In this document: positions 1 to 9,318 of the stretch, in pieces
How positions within the stretch are numbered: the first letter of the stretch is position 1
How the letters are laid out: every line of letters starts with the position of its first letter
Origin: Gluconacetobacter sacchari
Lineage (GTDB): Bacteria > Pseudomonadota > Alphaproteobacteria > Acetobacterales > Acetobacteraceae
Reading direction: 5' to 3'
Length of the DNA: 64,000 nucleotides
Assembly: GCF_014174255.1 (NCBI RefSeq)
Contig: NZ_JABEQJ010000021.1
Coordinates: 22,790-86,789 of the forward strand
Made by a program: the position numbers and the translations under genes
The notes under the pieces: generated by a model
Told to the model about the DNA's origin: nothing
Seen by the model: the letters and a program-made list of their open reading frames with translations, nothing else
The model's database searches: none

Positions 1-878
1 GGGTGTTCCGCCGAGGTGATGAAGGCCAGCAGGGCGTCCGCCGCCTTGCTGCGATAACGCTCCTTGTGACGCAGCCCGAAGAAGGTCCTGGGGCCGAAGG
101 CGCATGGCGCCGCGTGCAACGTGCCGGCGCGGAGGCCGGGGGCCACGACCAGGGACGACAGGGCGGCGATGCCAGCGCCGGCCTCGACGGCGGTACGCAC
201 GCTTTCGTTGGAGGGCAGCACGAGGGCCACGTCGAGGGTGTCGGGCGCGATGCCGAGCCGGTGCAGGTGCTGGTCGAGCGTCGAGCGCGTGCCCGATCCT
301 TCCTCGCGCATGATCCAGCGGGCGCGTCGCAGCCATTGCGCGTCGATGGGCGCGCCGTCGAACGGTCCGGCCTGCACCAGCAGCAGCCGGTCCTCGCCGA
401 TCGGCCAGCGTGCCAGTGCCGGATCGTCGATCTCGCCCTCGATGATGCCGATTTCGGCCTCGCCGTCACGGACATGGGTGGCGGCCTGTTCGGTGTTGCG
501 GATCGTGAGGGCGATCGACAGGGCCGGATAGCGGCGATGAAAGCCCGCCAGCAAGGGCGGCAGCCAGTAGGCGGCGATGGTCTGGCTGGCGACCACGCGC
601 AGGATGCCGCGCCTGAGTGCGCCCAGATCGTCCAGCGCGGTCTCGGCGGCGGTGGCGCGGGCCAGCACGGCGCGCGCTTCGGCCAGGAACAGCCGGCCGG
701 CTTCGGTCAGGGTGATGCCGCGGCCGACCCGATGAAACAGGCGAACGGCGTGGCGGTCCTCCAGCGCCGCGATGGCGGCCGATGCCGCCGACTGGGTGAT
801 GTTCAGCGCCCGCGCCCCGGCTGTCATATGCTCGCGCTCGGCCACGGCGAGGAAGATGCGAAGCTGTTCGAGGGTCAT
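1..878 (-). CDS. LysR-family transcriptional regulator (3' end outside window)
   Basis: The visible 292 residues begin MTLEQLRIFLAVAERE and give a classical LysR N-terminal winged helix-turn-helix (about residues 1-60, with the recognition region ITQSAASAAIAALE), followed by a periplasmic-binding-protein-like effector domain. The start codon sits beside a GGAGG sequence on the minus strand. The stop codon lies left of the window, so the C-terminus is missing, probably by only a few residues since LysR proteins are about 300 aa. It is divergent from a YeiH-family membrane protein 109 bp away, the common arrangement in which a YeiE-like LysR protein controls the YeiH exporter. The family role is established knowledge; the specific target and ligand are inferred from position only. 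Confidence 0.9.
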   Translation of the reverse strand, partial: MTLEQLRIFLAVAEREHMTAGARALNITQSAASAAIAALEDRHAVRLFHRVGRGITLTEAGRLFLAEARAVLARATAAETALDDLGALRRGILRVVASQTIAAYWLPPLLAGFHRRYPALSIALTIRNTEQAATHVRDGEAEIGIIEGEIDDPALARWPIGEDRLLLVQAGPFDGAPIDAQWLRRARWIMREEGSGTRSTLDQHLHRLGIAPDTLDVALVLPSNESVRTAVEAGAGIAALSSLVVAPGLRAGTLHAAPCAFGPRTFFGLRHKERYRSKAADALLAFITSAEH

Positions 879-987
879 GGAGGAGGCCTGTCCCGATCGA
901 TCTGTTCTGGTGATTGAAACCACAAGAATGATGCGTTGGATAGAATGGTTGGCCAGGGGGTAACACGGGCGGCGAAAAGGAGACATC

Positions 988-2046
988 ATGACGCGTTTCG
1001 CCCCCCGTCGCGCAGCGATATTGGCCTGCTTCCATCGGGAAGGGACCCTGGCACCCGGTATCGCGCTTTGCCTGCTGGTGACGGGCGCGGCCTTTGCCCT
1101 GGCGGAGGTGGAGCGTGTGGTGACCGGTCGGGCATGGCTGGAAGCGCTGGTGCTGGCGATTGTGTGCGGAACGGCGGTGCGCGGTCGTTGGACGCCCGCC
1201 CCGACATGGCGGCCCGGTATCGCCTTCTGCGCGAAATATCCGTTGGAGGCCGCGATTCTGCTCCTGGGCGCATCGGTGAGCGAGACGGTGATCCGTGCCG
1301 CCGGTCCGGCGCTGCTGGTGGGGATCGCCTGCGTGGTGGCCATGGCGATCGTGCTGGGTTTCGGGATCGGCCGGCTGTGCGGCCTGCCGGCGCGCATGGC
1401 GCTGCTGGTCGCCTGCGGCAATGCGATCTGCGGCAATTCGGCCATCGCGGCGGTCGCCCCGGTGATCGATGCCGACGAGGACGAGATCGCCGCGTCGATC
1501 GCCTTTACGGCGCTGTTCGGTGTGGTGGTCGTGCTGGGGCTGCCGCTCCTGGGCCTGGTGCTCGGCATGGGTGGGGTCGCCTATGGCGCGCTGGCGGGGC
1601 TGACCGTCTATGCCGTGCCGCAGGTCATGGCCGCCGCCGCGCCCATGGGCGTGGTGGCGGTGCAGATGGGGATGCTGGTCAAGCTGGCGCGCGTGCTGAT
1701 GCTGGGGCCGGTCTGCCTCGTCCTGTCGCTGCTGACGCGTCCGGGGGGGGAAGAGAGACCGGCGGCGGGCAGCATGGGGCGTCCGCCGCTCGTGCCGTGG
1801 TTCCTGCTTGGCTTTCTGGCTCTTGCGGCCTGCCGGCTGCTTGGATTGGTCCCCGTCGGCGCGGTCGTGCAGCTTGGCGAGGGGGCGACGGGCCTGACGG
1901 TGCTGTCCATGGCGGCGCTCGGGCTGAGCGCCGACCCGCGGATGGTGATGGAGGCGGGCGGCCGGATGGTGGCGACGGTGGCTTTGTCGCTCCTCGCCCT
2001 GGCGGGGTCTGCCCTGGCGCTGATCGGGATGCTGCATCTGGCATAG
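988..2046 (+). CDS. YeiH/UPF0324-family membrane protein, putative sulfate-type exporter
   Basis: A 352-aa, very hydrophobic protein with about ten predicted membrane segments. The conserved glycine/asparagine-rich segment near residues 140-160 (CGNAICGNSAIAAVAPVI) is typical of the YeiH/UPF0324 family. The start is supported by an AAAAGGAGA ribosome site 5-10 bases upstream. Family members are annotated as putative sulfate or sulfite exporters, but biochemical proof is sparse, so the substrate is uncertain. The gene is divergent from a LysR regulator and stands alone before a short gap leading to a cold-shock gene. Length and composition fit the family with no sign of damage. Confidence 0.85.
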   Translation: MTRFAPRRAAILACFHREGTLAPGIALCLLVTGAAFALAEVERVVTGRAWLEALVLAIVCGTAVRGRWTPAPTWRPGIAFCAKYPLEAAILLLGASVSETVIRAAGPALLVGIACVVAMAIVLGFGIGRLCGLPARMALLVACGNAICGNSAIAAVAPVIDADEDEIAASIAFTALFGVVVVLGLPLLGLVLGMGGVAYGALAGLTVYAVPQVMAAAAPMGVVAVQMGMLVKLARVLMLGPVCLVLSLLTRPGGEERPAAGSMGRPPLVPWFLLGFLALAACRLLGLVPVGAVVQLGEGATGLTVLSMAALGLSADPRMVMEAGGRMVATVALSLLALAGSALALIGMLHLA

Positions 2047-2224
2047 GCGCGCAGCGGTTTTTTAACGAAGCGGCATTCGGATGGTTTGACAAACCGGCAG
2101 GGTTCGTGCGCCCATAACCGCATCTGGATCGATGCCGGTCGTCGGCGGGCTGCCCGTCGGATAGTGCGTGTCGGGCAGACAATGGTCGAGCGGCATCATG
2201 CCGGCAACAAGGGACGAAGTGACT

Positions 2225-2428
2225 ATGGCGACGGGTACCGTGAAGTGGTTCAACGCAACCAAGGGGTTTGGCTTCATCATGCCCGAGGACGGGGGCAAGG
2301 ACGTGTTCGTACACATTACCGCCGTCCAGGCGGCTGGCCTGCGCGGCCTGAACGAGAACCAGCGCGTCAGCTATGACGTCGTGACCGAGCGCGGCAAGGC
2401 GGCGGCGTCGAACCTCAAGCCGCTCTGA
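2225..2428 (+). CDS. Cold-shock protein, CspA family
   Basis: A 67-residue single cold-shock domain protein beginning [21 protein letters not shown]1 (KGFGFI) and RNP2 (DVFVHI) single-stranded nucleic-acid binding motifs are both present. It should act as an RNA chaperone or transcription antiterminator in the cytoplasm. Longer in-frame starts exist upstream (from 2168), but the family start at MATGTVKWF gives the canonical length. It ends nine bases before the stop codon of the convergent DinG-like helicase. About 180 bp of upstream DNA may form the long 5' leader usual for csp genes, though I saw no clear regulatory fold. Confidence 0.95.
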   Translation: MATGTVKWFNATKGFGFIMPEDGGKDVFVHITAVQAAGLRGLNENQRVSYDVVTERGKAAASNLKPL

Positions 2429-2436
2429 CGGCGGGA

Positions 2437-5430
2437 CTACGGGGCGGGAGGCCGCGCGGCCGTCCCGTCCATCGGGGCGCGCAGGAAGGCTTCCAGGTCC
2501 CGCGCGGTCTCGGCCAGGCCGGCCCGGCGGATGGCGACGCCGTCGGGGAAGGCGGACAGCAGCCGTGAGGGCGCCCGGCGGTCGAGCAGCACGAACGCAC
2601 CCCGGTCGCCGGCGCCGCGGATCAGCCGGCCGAAGGCCTGGCGCAGGCGCAGGCGCGCGATCCGGTCGTCATACGCGCCCGGCGCCCCGTGCGACAGGTG
2701 CGTGCGGCGTTCGCGATGCAGGATATCCGGGCGGGGCCATGGCACGCGCTCGAACACCACCAGGCGCAGGGACTGGCCCGGCACGTCCACGCCGTCGCGC
2801 ATCGCATCGGTGCCCAGCAGGCAGGAATTGGCCTCCGACCGGAAGATATCGACCAGCGTGGCATTGTCCATGCCGTCGACATGCTGGGCATAGAGCGGGA
2901 TGCCTGCCTCTTCCAGCGGCTGCGACAGGCGCCGATGCACCGCGCGCAGGCGCGAAATCGCGGTGAACAGGCCCAGGCCGCCGCCCCCGGCGGCCAGGAA
3001 CAGCGTGCGGTAGGCGGCGGCCAGCGCGCCGATATCGTCATGGGCCACGTCGGTCACGATGAAGGCGCGGCTCTGCTGCCGGTAGTCGAACGGGCTGGCC
3101 AGCGACGCGCGCAGCGCGGGAGAGGGCAGGTGGCTGGCGCCGGTCCGGGCCTCGGCCGCTTCCCATGCGCGTTCGGCTTCGTCCGGGTCGCCACGGCCGT
3201 TTTCGTCGCGCAGGGTCGCGGAGGTGATCAGCACGCCATGCGCCGGTGCCGCCAGGACGGTGGCGAAGGGGATGGTCGGATCCAGCCAATGGCGATGGAG
3301 CCCGACATCCTGCTCGCCGGGGCGCTGGCCCTCGCGCCGGTCCATGCGGATGAAATCGACATGTTGCGGCGCCCCGAGCCGGGTGTCGTCGCGCGGTTCG
3401 CCGATCGCGCGGAGCATCGCGCTCCATCCGTCGGCGCGGCTGAGCGCGCGGCGGCGCATCGTGCGCACCGCGGCTTCGATCCGTTCGCGGGTGGCGGGGT
3501 CCAGGTCGCCCGATTCGTCGTCCAGCCGTTCCAGCAGCCGGTCGACCAGGGCGCGCAGGGCGGCCGACAGCCGGTCCAGCGCCCGGGCCAGCGTGGCGGC
3601 GGCCGGCGGGATGTCGTCGGCCAGCGGGCGCAGGTCGCATTCGATGGCGCCGGGCTGGGCCCGGGGTTGGGCCCAGGGGGATGCGGTGTCGCCGGCGCGG
3701 CTGCGCGCCAGGACCTGGCAGGCCAGCAGATGCAGGAAATGTTCGCAGGGATTGGGCAGGGAGTCGCGGGGCGGGGAAGAACGCTGCGGGGCCGCGGGGT
3801 CGTCGCCGGGTCGCGCGGGCAGGGACGCCTGCACCATGTCGGCCAGGCGGCCGGACCAGCCGGGGGCGGGCAGGGCGTGGGCGGCCTGGAGCACGGCGTC
3901 GAGCGGTGCCTCCAGCCGGGCGTCGCCGACCACCAGATCGTCGAGGCGGCGTTTCAGGCCACGGGCGCGGGATCGCGCGCCCTCGGCACCCAGCAGCCAG
4001 CGGCGCAGCTCCGCCGCCTCCAGCCCCGACAGTTCGACGGAAAACGCGCTGTCGGCCGCGTCCATCACATGATGGCCCTCGTCGAACACGTAGCGCGTGG
4101 GAATATTGTCCTCGTCCGAGGTGGTGTCGCCGCCCATGGCGTGCCAGGCGGCCTGCGTCATGACGAGGGCATGGTTGGCGATGACCAGGTCGGCCTGGCG
4201 GGCCCGCCGGATCGAATGTTCGACGAAGCAGCGCTGGTAATGCGGGCAGGCGCCATGGATACATTCGCCCCGCCGGTCCGCCACGCCCGCCAGGGTGCCG
4301 CGCCCGAACAGGTCGCCGAACCAGCCGGGCAGGTCGCCGCCCGTCAGGTCGCCGTCGGCCGTGACGCCGGCCCAGCGGGCGAGGAGCGACAGGGCGATGA
4401 TGCCGCCCGAGGGCGCGCCCGAAGTGCCGTCCTGCGGGCCGCTCCGGTTGCCGGCGACGTTTACGGCCTCTTCCATGTTCAGCAGGCACAGATAATTCTC
4501 CCGCCCCTTGCGCAGGACGACGTGCTGCCGCCGGATCGCCGGGTCGGGGTAGAGGCGCGCCAGTTCGCCCTCGATCTGGCGTTGCAGGTGCCGCGTGTAG
4601 GTGCTGATCCAGACCGGGCCGCCATTGCGCTCCGCCCACAGGCTGGCGGGCGCGACATAGCCCAGGGTCTTGCCGGTGCCGGTGCCCGCTTCGGCCAGCA
4701 CCATGTGCGGGTCGCCCCGGGTCAGGCGGGGGGCGAAGGCGGCGCTGGCGGCGGCGGCGAAATCGGCCTGGCCGGCGCGGCTTTCCGCGTGGGCGCCCAG
4801 CATCTCGCCCAGCCGGCGCCGTGCGTCGGCCGCCGGTACCGGGAGGCTGGACGGCGCGGGGCGGGGGGCGGTTTCCTCCCATTTCGGCAGGCGGCGCCAG
4901 ACGCGGATGGCGTCGCCCGGTTGCAGGACCTCGGCCGGCAGCCTGGCGGGGGCGGCCAGGGCCGCCAGGACGCTGGGCCCCCATGCCCAGCCGGCGTGGT
5001 TCATCCGTACCGCCAGCGCCGTCATCTCCTCGCCGGCAGGCGTGGGGCGGCGGGCGGCGATGTGGTCGAGGAGGATTTCGGCCAGTTCCGGCAGCAGGTC
5101 GGCTTCGGCCGCGCCGATATGCGCTTCGTCCAGTTCCAGGGCCAGCGCCAGGCCCCGCGCCGTCGGCGGGACCGTGCGGCCGGGCATCGCGAACAGGAAC
5201 AGTTCCAGCAGGTCCAGCCAGGGGGTCGGCTGCGGGGGCGGCGAAAGGCCCAGCCGGCGCGCGGTCAGCGGCGCGTGGACCACCAGGGGTGGCGGCATGT
5301 CGCGCAGCAGGCGCGCGGCCTCGTCGCCCGGCAGCGCGAGCAGTTCGCCGTCCGGGGTCAGCAGCGAGCAGGTGCCATGGCGTGCCACCAGGGCGGGCGG
5401 CAGGTCCGGTGAGGGGGGCGGTGTGGCCAT
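2437..5430 (-). CDS. ATP-dependent DNA helicase, DinG/XPD-like superfamily 2
   Basis: A 997-aa helicase. Walker A (GTGTGKT) is near residue 250 and the DEAH-type box reads DEGHH near 450. Between them are cysteines near 315, 390, 395 and 401 (GECIHGACPHYQRC) in the arrangement of the XPD/DinG iron-sulfur cluster. C-terminal motifs V and VI are seen as GTDAMRDGVDVPG and QAFGRLIRG. DinG proteins are 5'-3' helicases that resolve R-loops and unusual DNA structures. The protein is longer than E. coli DinG (716 aa) because of a roughly 200-residue N-terminal extension of unknown role. It is divergent from lysyl-tRNA synthetase with about 107 bp between them. Confidence 0.92.
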   Translation of the reverse strand: MATPPPSPDLPPALVARHGTCSLLTPDGELLALPGDEAARLLRDMPPPLVVHAPLTARRLGLSPPPQPTPWLDLLELFLFAMPGRTVPPTARGLALALELDEAHIGAAEADLLPELAEILLDHIAARRPTPAGEEMTALAVRMNHAGWAWGPSVLAALAAPARLPAEVLQPGDAIRVWRRLPKWEETAPRPAPSSLPVPAADARRRLGEMLGAHAESRAGQADFAAAASAAFAPRLTRGDPHMVLAEAGTGTGKTLGYVAPASLWAERNGGPVWISTYTRHLQRQIEGELARLYPDPAIRRQHVVLRKGRENYLCLLNMEEAVNVAGNRSGPQDGTSGAPSGGIIALSLLARWAGVTADGDLTGGDLPGWFGDLFGRGTLAGVADRRGECIHGACPHYQRCFVEHSIRRARQADLVIANHALVMTQAAWHAMGGDTTSDEDNIPTRYVFDEGHHVMDAADSAFSVELSGLEAAELRRWLLGAEGARSRARGLKRRLDDLVVGDARLEAPLDAVLQAAHALPAPGWSGRLADMVQASLPARPGDDPAAPQRSSPPRDSLPNPCEHFLHLLACQVLARSRAGDTASPWAQPRAQPGAIECDLRPLADDIPPAAATLARALDRLSAALRALVDRLLERLDDESGDLDPATRERIEAAVRTMRRRALSRADGWSAMLRAIGEPRDDTRLGAPQHVDFIRMDRREGQRPGEQDVGLHRHWLDPTIPFATVLAAPAHGVLITSATLRDENGRGDPDEAERAWEAAEARTGASHLPSPALRASLASPFDYRQQSRAFIVTDVAHDDIGALAAAYRTLFLAAGGGGLGLFTAISRLRAVHRRLSQPLEEAGIPLYAQHVDGMDNATLVDIFRSEANSCLLGTDAMRDGVDVPGQSLRLVVFERVPWPRPDILHRERRTHLSHGAPGAYDDRIARLRLRQAFGRLIRGAGDRGAFVLLDRRAPSRLLSAFPDGVAIRRAGLAETARDLEAFLRAPMDGTAARPPAP

Positions 5431-5537
5431 TGAAGGAACATATAGGGGACAAATCGCCGCCTGTCGCCCATCCGGCGGACAGATGTTGTATGCTAGGATT
5501 GACCCATCAGGTTTCAGTTCATAGCTTCCGGCGCATC

Positions 5538-7160
5538 ATGTCCGATCAGAACCGTCTCGATCCCGCTTCCCTGCCCAAGGCCTGGCCGTTCGAAGAAGCG
5601 GCCAAGCTGGCCGCCCATGTCGGGCGCCGGGCCCGGCCGGCCGAAGCGCCCGCCTTGCTGGAAACCGGATACGGTCCCTCCGGCCTGCCGCATATCGGGA
5701 CGTTCGGCGAGGTCGCGCGGACCTCGTGGGTGCGGCAGGCCTATACGCGCCTGACCGGGCGGCCGACGCGGCTGCTCGCCTTTTCCGACGACATGGACGC
5801 GCTGCGCAAGGTCCCGGACAATGTGCCCAACGGCGACATGCTCCGCCGGCATCTGGGCAAGCCGCTGTCTCGCATCCCCGATCCGTTCGGCACGCACGAG
5901 TCCTTCGCGGCGCACAATAATGCGCGGCTGCGCTCGTTTCTGGACGGATTCGGCTTTGATTACGAATTCGCCTCGTCGACCGACTATTACGCCAGCGGCC
6001 GCTTCGATGCCGCCCTGCGCCGCGTGCTGGAAGTGCATGACGAGATCGTTGCGGTCATTGCTCCGACCCTCGGTCCCGATCGGCGGGCGACCTATTCGCC
6101 GGTCCTGCCGATCCATCCGCGCACCGGGTTGGTGATGCAGGTGCGCATGGATGGCATCGACCCCGTGGCGGGAACGGTGCGCTGGGCCGACGAGGATGGT
6201 GAGGTTTTTGAAACGCCCGTGACCGGCGGCCATGCGAAGATGCAGTGGAAGGCCGACTGGGCCATGCGCTGGTTCGCGCTGGGCGTCGATTACGAGATGT
6301 CGGGCAAGGACCTGATCGACAGTGTGAAGCTGTCGGGCAGGATCTGCCGCATCCTGGGCGGCGAGCCGCCGGCCGGCCTGACCTACGAGCTGTTCCTGGA
6401 CGAGAATGGCCAGAAGATTTCCAAATCCAAGGGCAACGGCATCTCGGTCGAGGAATGGCTGCGCTATGCGCCGGCCGAGAGCCTGAGCCAGTATATGTTC
6501 AATGCCCCCCAGCGGGCGAAGCGCCTGTTCTTCGACGTCATCCCCAAGGCGGCGGACGAGTATCTGGCCAATGTTGCGCGGGCCCGGAGCGTGGCGGCCG
6601 AGGACCCGGCGCTGCTGGCCAATCCGGCGTGGTTCATCCATGCGGGACGGATCGACGCGCGCGCGGGCAGCCCGCTGACCTTCGCCATGCTGCTCAACCT
6701 GGCCAGCGCCGCCAACGCGGATACGCCCGACATGCTGTGGAAATTCATCCATCGCTATGACGGCGCGGCGTCGCCCGAAACCTGCCCGATGCTGGCGCGT
6801 CTGGTGGAACACGCGATCGTCTATTACGCGGATTTCGTGCGCCCCGCGAAGACCTATCGCCAGCCCGACGCGCGCGAGCGCGCGGCCCTGGCGGATCTGG
6901 CGGACCTGCTGCGGGGGCTGGAAACCGGCACCGCGGAGCCCGACATGGTGCAGAACCTCGTCTTCGAGGTTGGCAAGCGTCACGGCTTCGAGCCGCTGCG
7001 CGACTGGTTCGGCTGTCTGTACGAGGTCCTGCTGGGCCAGAAGGAGGGACCGCGATTCGGCATTTTCATCGGGCTGTACGGGGTGGCGGAAACGATGGCG
7101 CTGATCGACGCGGCGCTGCTTCGCCCATCGGTCGAGGCCGCTTCCGTCGCCGCCGGTTGA
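5538..7160 (+). CDS. lysK: Lysyl-tRNA synthetase, class I
   Basis: A 540-aa class I lysyl-tRNA synthetase, the archaeal/alphaproteobacterial type that replaces the usual class II enzyme. The HIGH-type signature is PHIGT near residues 51-55 and the KMSKS-type loop is KISKSKGN near 293-300. It charges tRNA-Lys in the cytoplasm. The start MSDQNRLDP is preferred; an in-frame ATG lies upstream (MLGLTHQ) but would add residues not usual for the family. Only 42 bp separate it from the following MprF-like gene. That is notable because MprF enzymes use Lys-tRNA as donor, although the neighbour appears to lack a complete synthase domain. Confidence 0.95.
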   Translation: MSDQNRLDPASLPKAWPFEEAAKLAAHVGRRARPAEAPALLETGYGPSGLPHIGTFGEVARTSWVRQAYTRLTGRPTRLLAFSDDMDALRKVPDNVPNGDMLRRHLGKPLSRIPDPFGTHESFAAHNNARLRSFLDGFGFDYEFASSTDYYASGRFDAALRRVLEVHDEIVAVIAPTLGPDRRATYSPVLPIHPRTGLVMQVRMDGIDPVAGTVRWADEDGEVFETPVTGGHAKMQWKADWAMRWFALGVDYEMSGKDLIDSVKLSGRICRILGGEPPAGLTYELFLDENGQKISKSKGNGISVEEWLRYAPAESLSQYMFNAPQRAKRLFFDVIPKAADEYLANVARARSVAAEDPALLANPAWFIHAGRIDARAGSPLTFAMLLNLASAANADTPDMLWKFIHRYDGAASPETCPMLARLVEHAIVYYADFVRPAKTYRQPDARERAALADLADLLRGLETGTAEPDMVQNLVFEVGKRHGFEPLRDWFGCLYEVLLGQKEGPRFGIFIGLYGVAETMALIDAALLRPSVEAASVAAG

Positions 7161-7202
7161 CGCAGGGGCGATGACCTCTGCCATGGCCGGGTTCGCGCTC
7201 TC

Positions 7203-9266
7203 ATGGTTCTGAACTGTTCTCCGTCGCCGGAGGGGTCGCAGCAGGCGGCGCCGCGATGGCGCCGCCTGCTGCGGCATCTGCCGCATCTTGTGGGCCTGTG
7301 CCTGATGATCGGCGCGATCGTCGTGGTTCAGCACGAGGTCCGGGACCTGCACTGGGACGATATCCGGGCGGCGCTGGGCACGATCCCGGCCGCGACCCTG
7401 GTGATGGGGATCGGCTGCACGGTCCTGTCCTATTTCATCCTGTCCTTCTACGACTGTCTGGCGGTCGTGCAGGTGGGCCGGCGTCTGTCGTATCGCAGGG
7501 CGGCGTTTGCCTCGTTCTGTTCCTATGTCCTGTCGCATAATCTGGGGTTTGCCGCGATTTCCGGGGCGGCGGTGCGCTTCAGGCTGTATGGCAATTGGGG
7601 ATTGGGACCGTTTGATATCGCGCAGATCATCGCGTTCTGTTCCGCGACCTATCTGCTGGGCGCCGGAGCGCTGATCGGCGCGGTGCTGGTGCTGGAGCCC
7701 TCCGCGGTGCCGGTCGTGGGCGCGCGCCTGCCGCATCTGGTGCTGTCGGGGATCGGCCTGCTGCTGTGGGCGGCGGTCGGGGTCTATATCCTGCTGGGAT
7801 TGTGGCTGACGCAGATCCGGGTCTGTCGCTGGACCGTCGTGCTGCCCCGGCCCGGCATGGCGTTTGCCCAGATGCTGGTTGCGGCGGCGGAAGTCGCGGC
7901 CACCGCCGGGATCGCCTATATCTTCCTGCCTTCGGGGATCGGGCTGGGATATGGCGTGTTCCTGGCCATCTACATCGCCTCGTACACTGCCGGCCTGGTG
8001 GCCAGCGTGCCGGGGGGGCTGGGGGTGTTCGACGGCGCGATGATGCTGGCGCTGGGGGCATACCTGCCGCCGTCGCAGATCGTCAGCACCATTCTGGTCT
8101 TTCGCCTGTTCTATTACATCATCCCGCTGTTCATGGCCGGGCTGATGTTCGCGGGGCACGAACTGTTCCTGCGCGGCGACGCGGCCCTGGCGCGCAAGGC
8201 GGCGCCGCAGGCCCCCCGGCGCGGACCGCGCGAGGTGCGGCCCAGCCATGTGATCCGCGAGAGCGAGGCCGATTTTTCGGTGGTCGTGGCGACGGGCGCG
8301 GTGTCGATCTGCGGTGCGCTGCTGATCGCGCTGACGATCCTCGACCCCGCGTCGTGGAGCAATGCCGGCGGATTGCATCATCTGGTCGGTGTCGCGGGGG
8401 ATTATCTGCTGTCGCTGATCGGGGTCGTGCTGATCGGCCTGGCCGTCGGCCTGTCGCAGCGGGTGACCCTGGCGTGGAAGCTGACCCTGGGCCTGCTGGT
8501 CGGCGCCGCCGCGCTGACGATGTTGCGCGGGGCCTCGCTGGCCGTGCCGGGGATCCTGGGGCTGGTGGCTGTGCTGATCGCGCCGTTTCGCGGGTCGTAT
8601 TACCGGCATGCGCGGATCCTGAGCGAACCGCTGGCGTTCCGCACCGGGCTGTCGCTGCTGCTGCTGATCGGCTGCGTGCTGGTGCTGGCCTGTTCCGGAC
8701 CGCGGGACGAGGTTGGCGGAAGCTGGTGGGAGGTGATGCTGTTCACCGCCTCGCACGGTGTCGGGCAATGGACCATGGGGTTGGCCGTCGTGCTGGGCGC
8801 CGTCATGATCGGCCGGCTGGTCCGCCCCGGCGGTGTCGCGGTGCGGCCGTGGGACAGTGCCGGCGCGGCCGAATATCGGGCGTTGGACCATGCGATGGAC
8901 GATCTGGGGCCGGTCGTGCCCGCCGGGATGATCCCCGGGGAGTCCGGCCTGGCGCTGCTGCCTTTCCTGCGGACCGAGACCTTCCTGATCGGGCTGGGCG
9001 ACCCCGCCGGGTCGTGGGACGATTGCGCGTCGGCGATCTGGTGGCTGCGGGACCTGGCGGTGCAGGAGCACCGGCAGCCGGCCTTCTGGCGGGTCGGGGC
9101 GTCGATGCTGGATGTCTATAACGATCTGGGCCTGACATCCTGGCCGCTGACGGAAGCGGACGGGGAAGAGCTGTATCTGTGCTGCCTGCCGCAGAGCGTG
9201 CCGCATGTCGCCGCCATCATGGAGAGCGCGGGCCCGGTGCCGGGGAACCGTCCGGACGGGGCTTGA
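7203..9266 (+). CDS. MprF-like polytopic membrane protein with truncated lysyl-phosphatidylglycerol synthase domain
   Basis: A 687-aa protein. Residues about 30-310 form the LPG-synthase transmembrane (flippase) region of MprF/UPF0104, with the signature VASVPGGLGVFDG. Further membrane helices run to about 545. The last 140 residues resemble the beginning of the DUF2156 synthase domain (FLIGLGDPAGSWDD, then QPAFWRVGASMLDVYNDLGL), but the protein ends about 35 residues later, where a full MprF (about 850 aa) would continue through the catalytic second GNAT-like fold. It should therefore not make lysyl-phosphatidylglycerol unaided; it may flip lipids or be a decayed enzyme. It directly follows lysyl-tRNA synthetase. 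Family assignment is firm; loss of activity is inferred. Confidence 0.8.
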   Translation: MVLNCSPSPEGSQQAAPRWRRLLRHLPHLVGLCLMIGAIVVVQHEVRDLHWDDIRAALGTIPAATLVMGIGCTVLSYFILSFYDCLAVVQVGRRLSYRRAAFASFCSYVLSHNLGFAAISGAAVRFRLYGNWGLGPFDIAQIIAFCSATYLLGAGALIGAVLVLEPSAVPVVGARLPHLVLSGIGLLLWAAVGVYILLGLWLTQIRVCRWTVVLPRPGMAFAQMLVAAAEVAATAGIAYIFLPSGIGLGYGVFLAIYIASYTAGLVASVPGGLGVFDGAMMLALGAYLPPSQIVSTILVFRLFYYIIPLFMAGLMFAGHELFLRGDAALARKAAPQAPRRGPREVRPSHVIRESEADFSVVVATGAVSICGALLIALTILDPASWSNAGGLHHLVGVAGDYLLSLIGVVLIGLAVGLSQRVTLAWKLTLGLLVGAAALTMLRGASLAVPGILGLVAVLIAPFRGSYYRHARILSEPLAFRTGLSLLLLIGCVLVLACSGPRDEVGGSWWEVMLFTASHGVGQWTMGLAVVLGAVMIGRLVRPGGVAVRPWDSAGAAEYRALDHAMDDLGPVVPAGMIPGESGLALLPFLRTETFLIGLGDPAGSWDDCASAIWWLRDLAVQEHRQPAFWRVGASMLDVYNDLGLTSWPLTEADGEELYLCCLPQSVPHVAAIMESAGPVPGNRPDGA

Positions 9267-9318
9267 CGGCCGGCCCGGTCTGGGAAAGACGATAGACCAT
9301 TCCCTGGAATGGGTTCCG

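Noticed and set aside
5514..9206. Very long open frame (1230 codons) on the minus strand opposite lysK and the MprF-like gene
   Set aside because: It is antisense to two well-supported genes, has Arg/Gln/His/Pro-rich low-complexity translation and no domain; long antisense frames are common at this GC content.
7203..9266. LysX-type MprF-LysRS fusion
   Set aside because: LysRS here is a separate class I enzyme in another frame, and the MprF-like protein has no synthetase domain.
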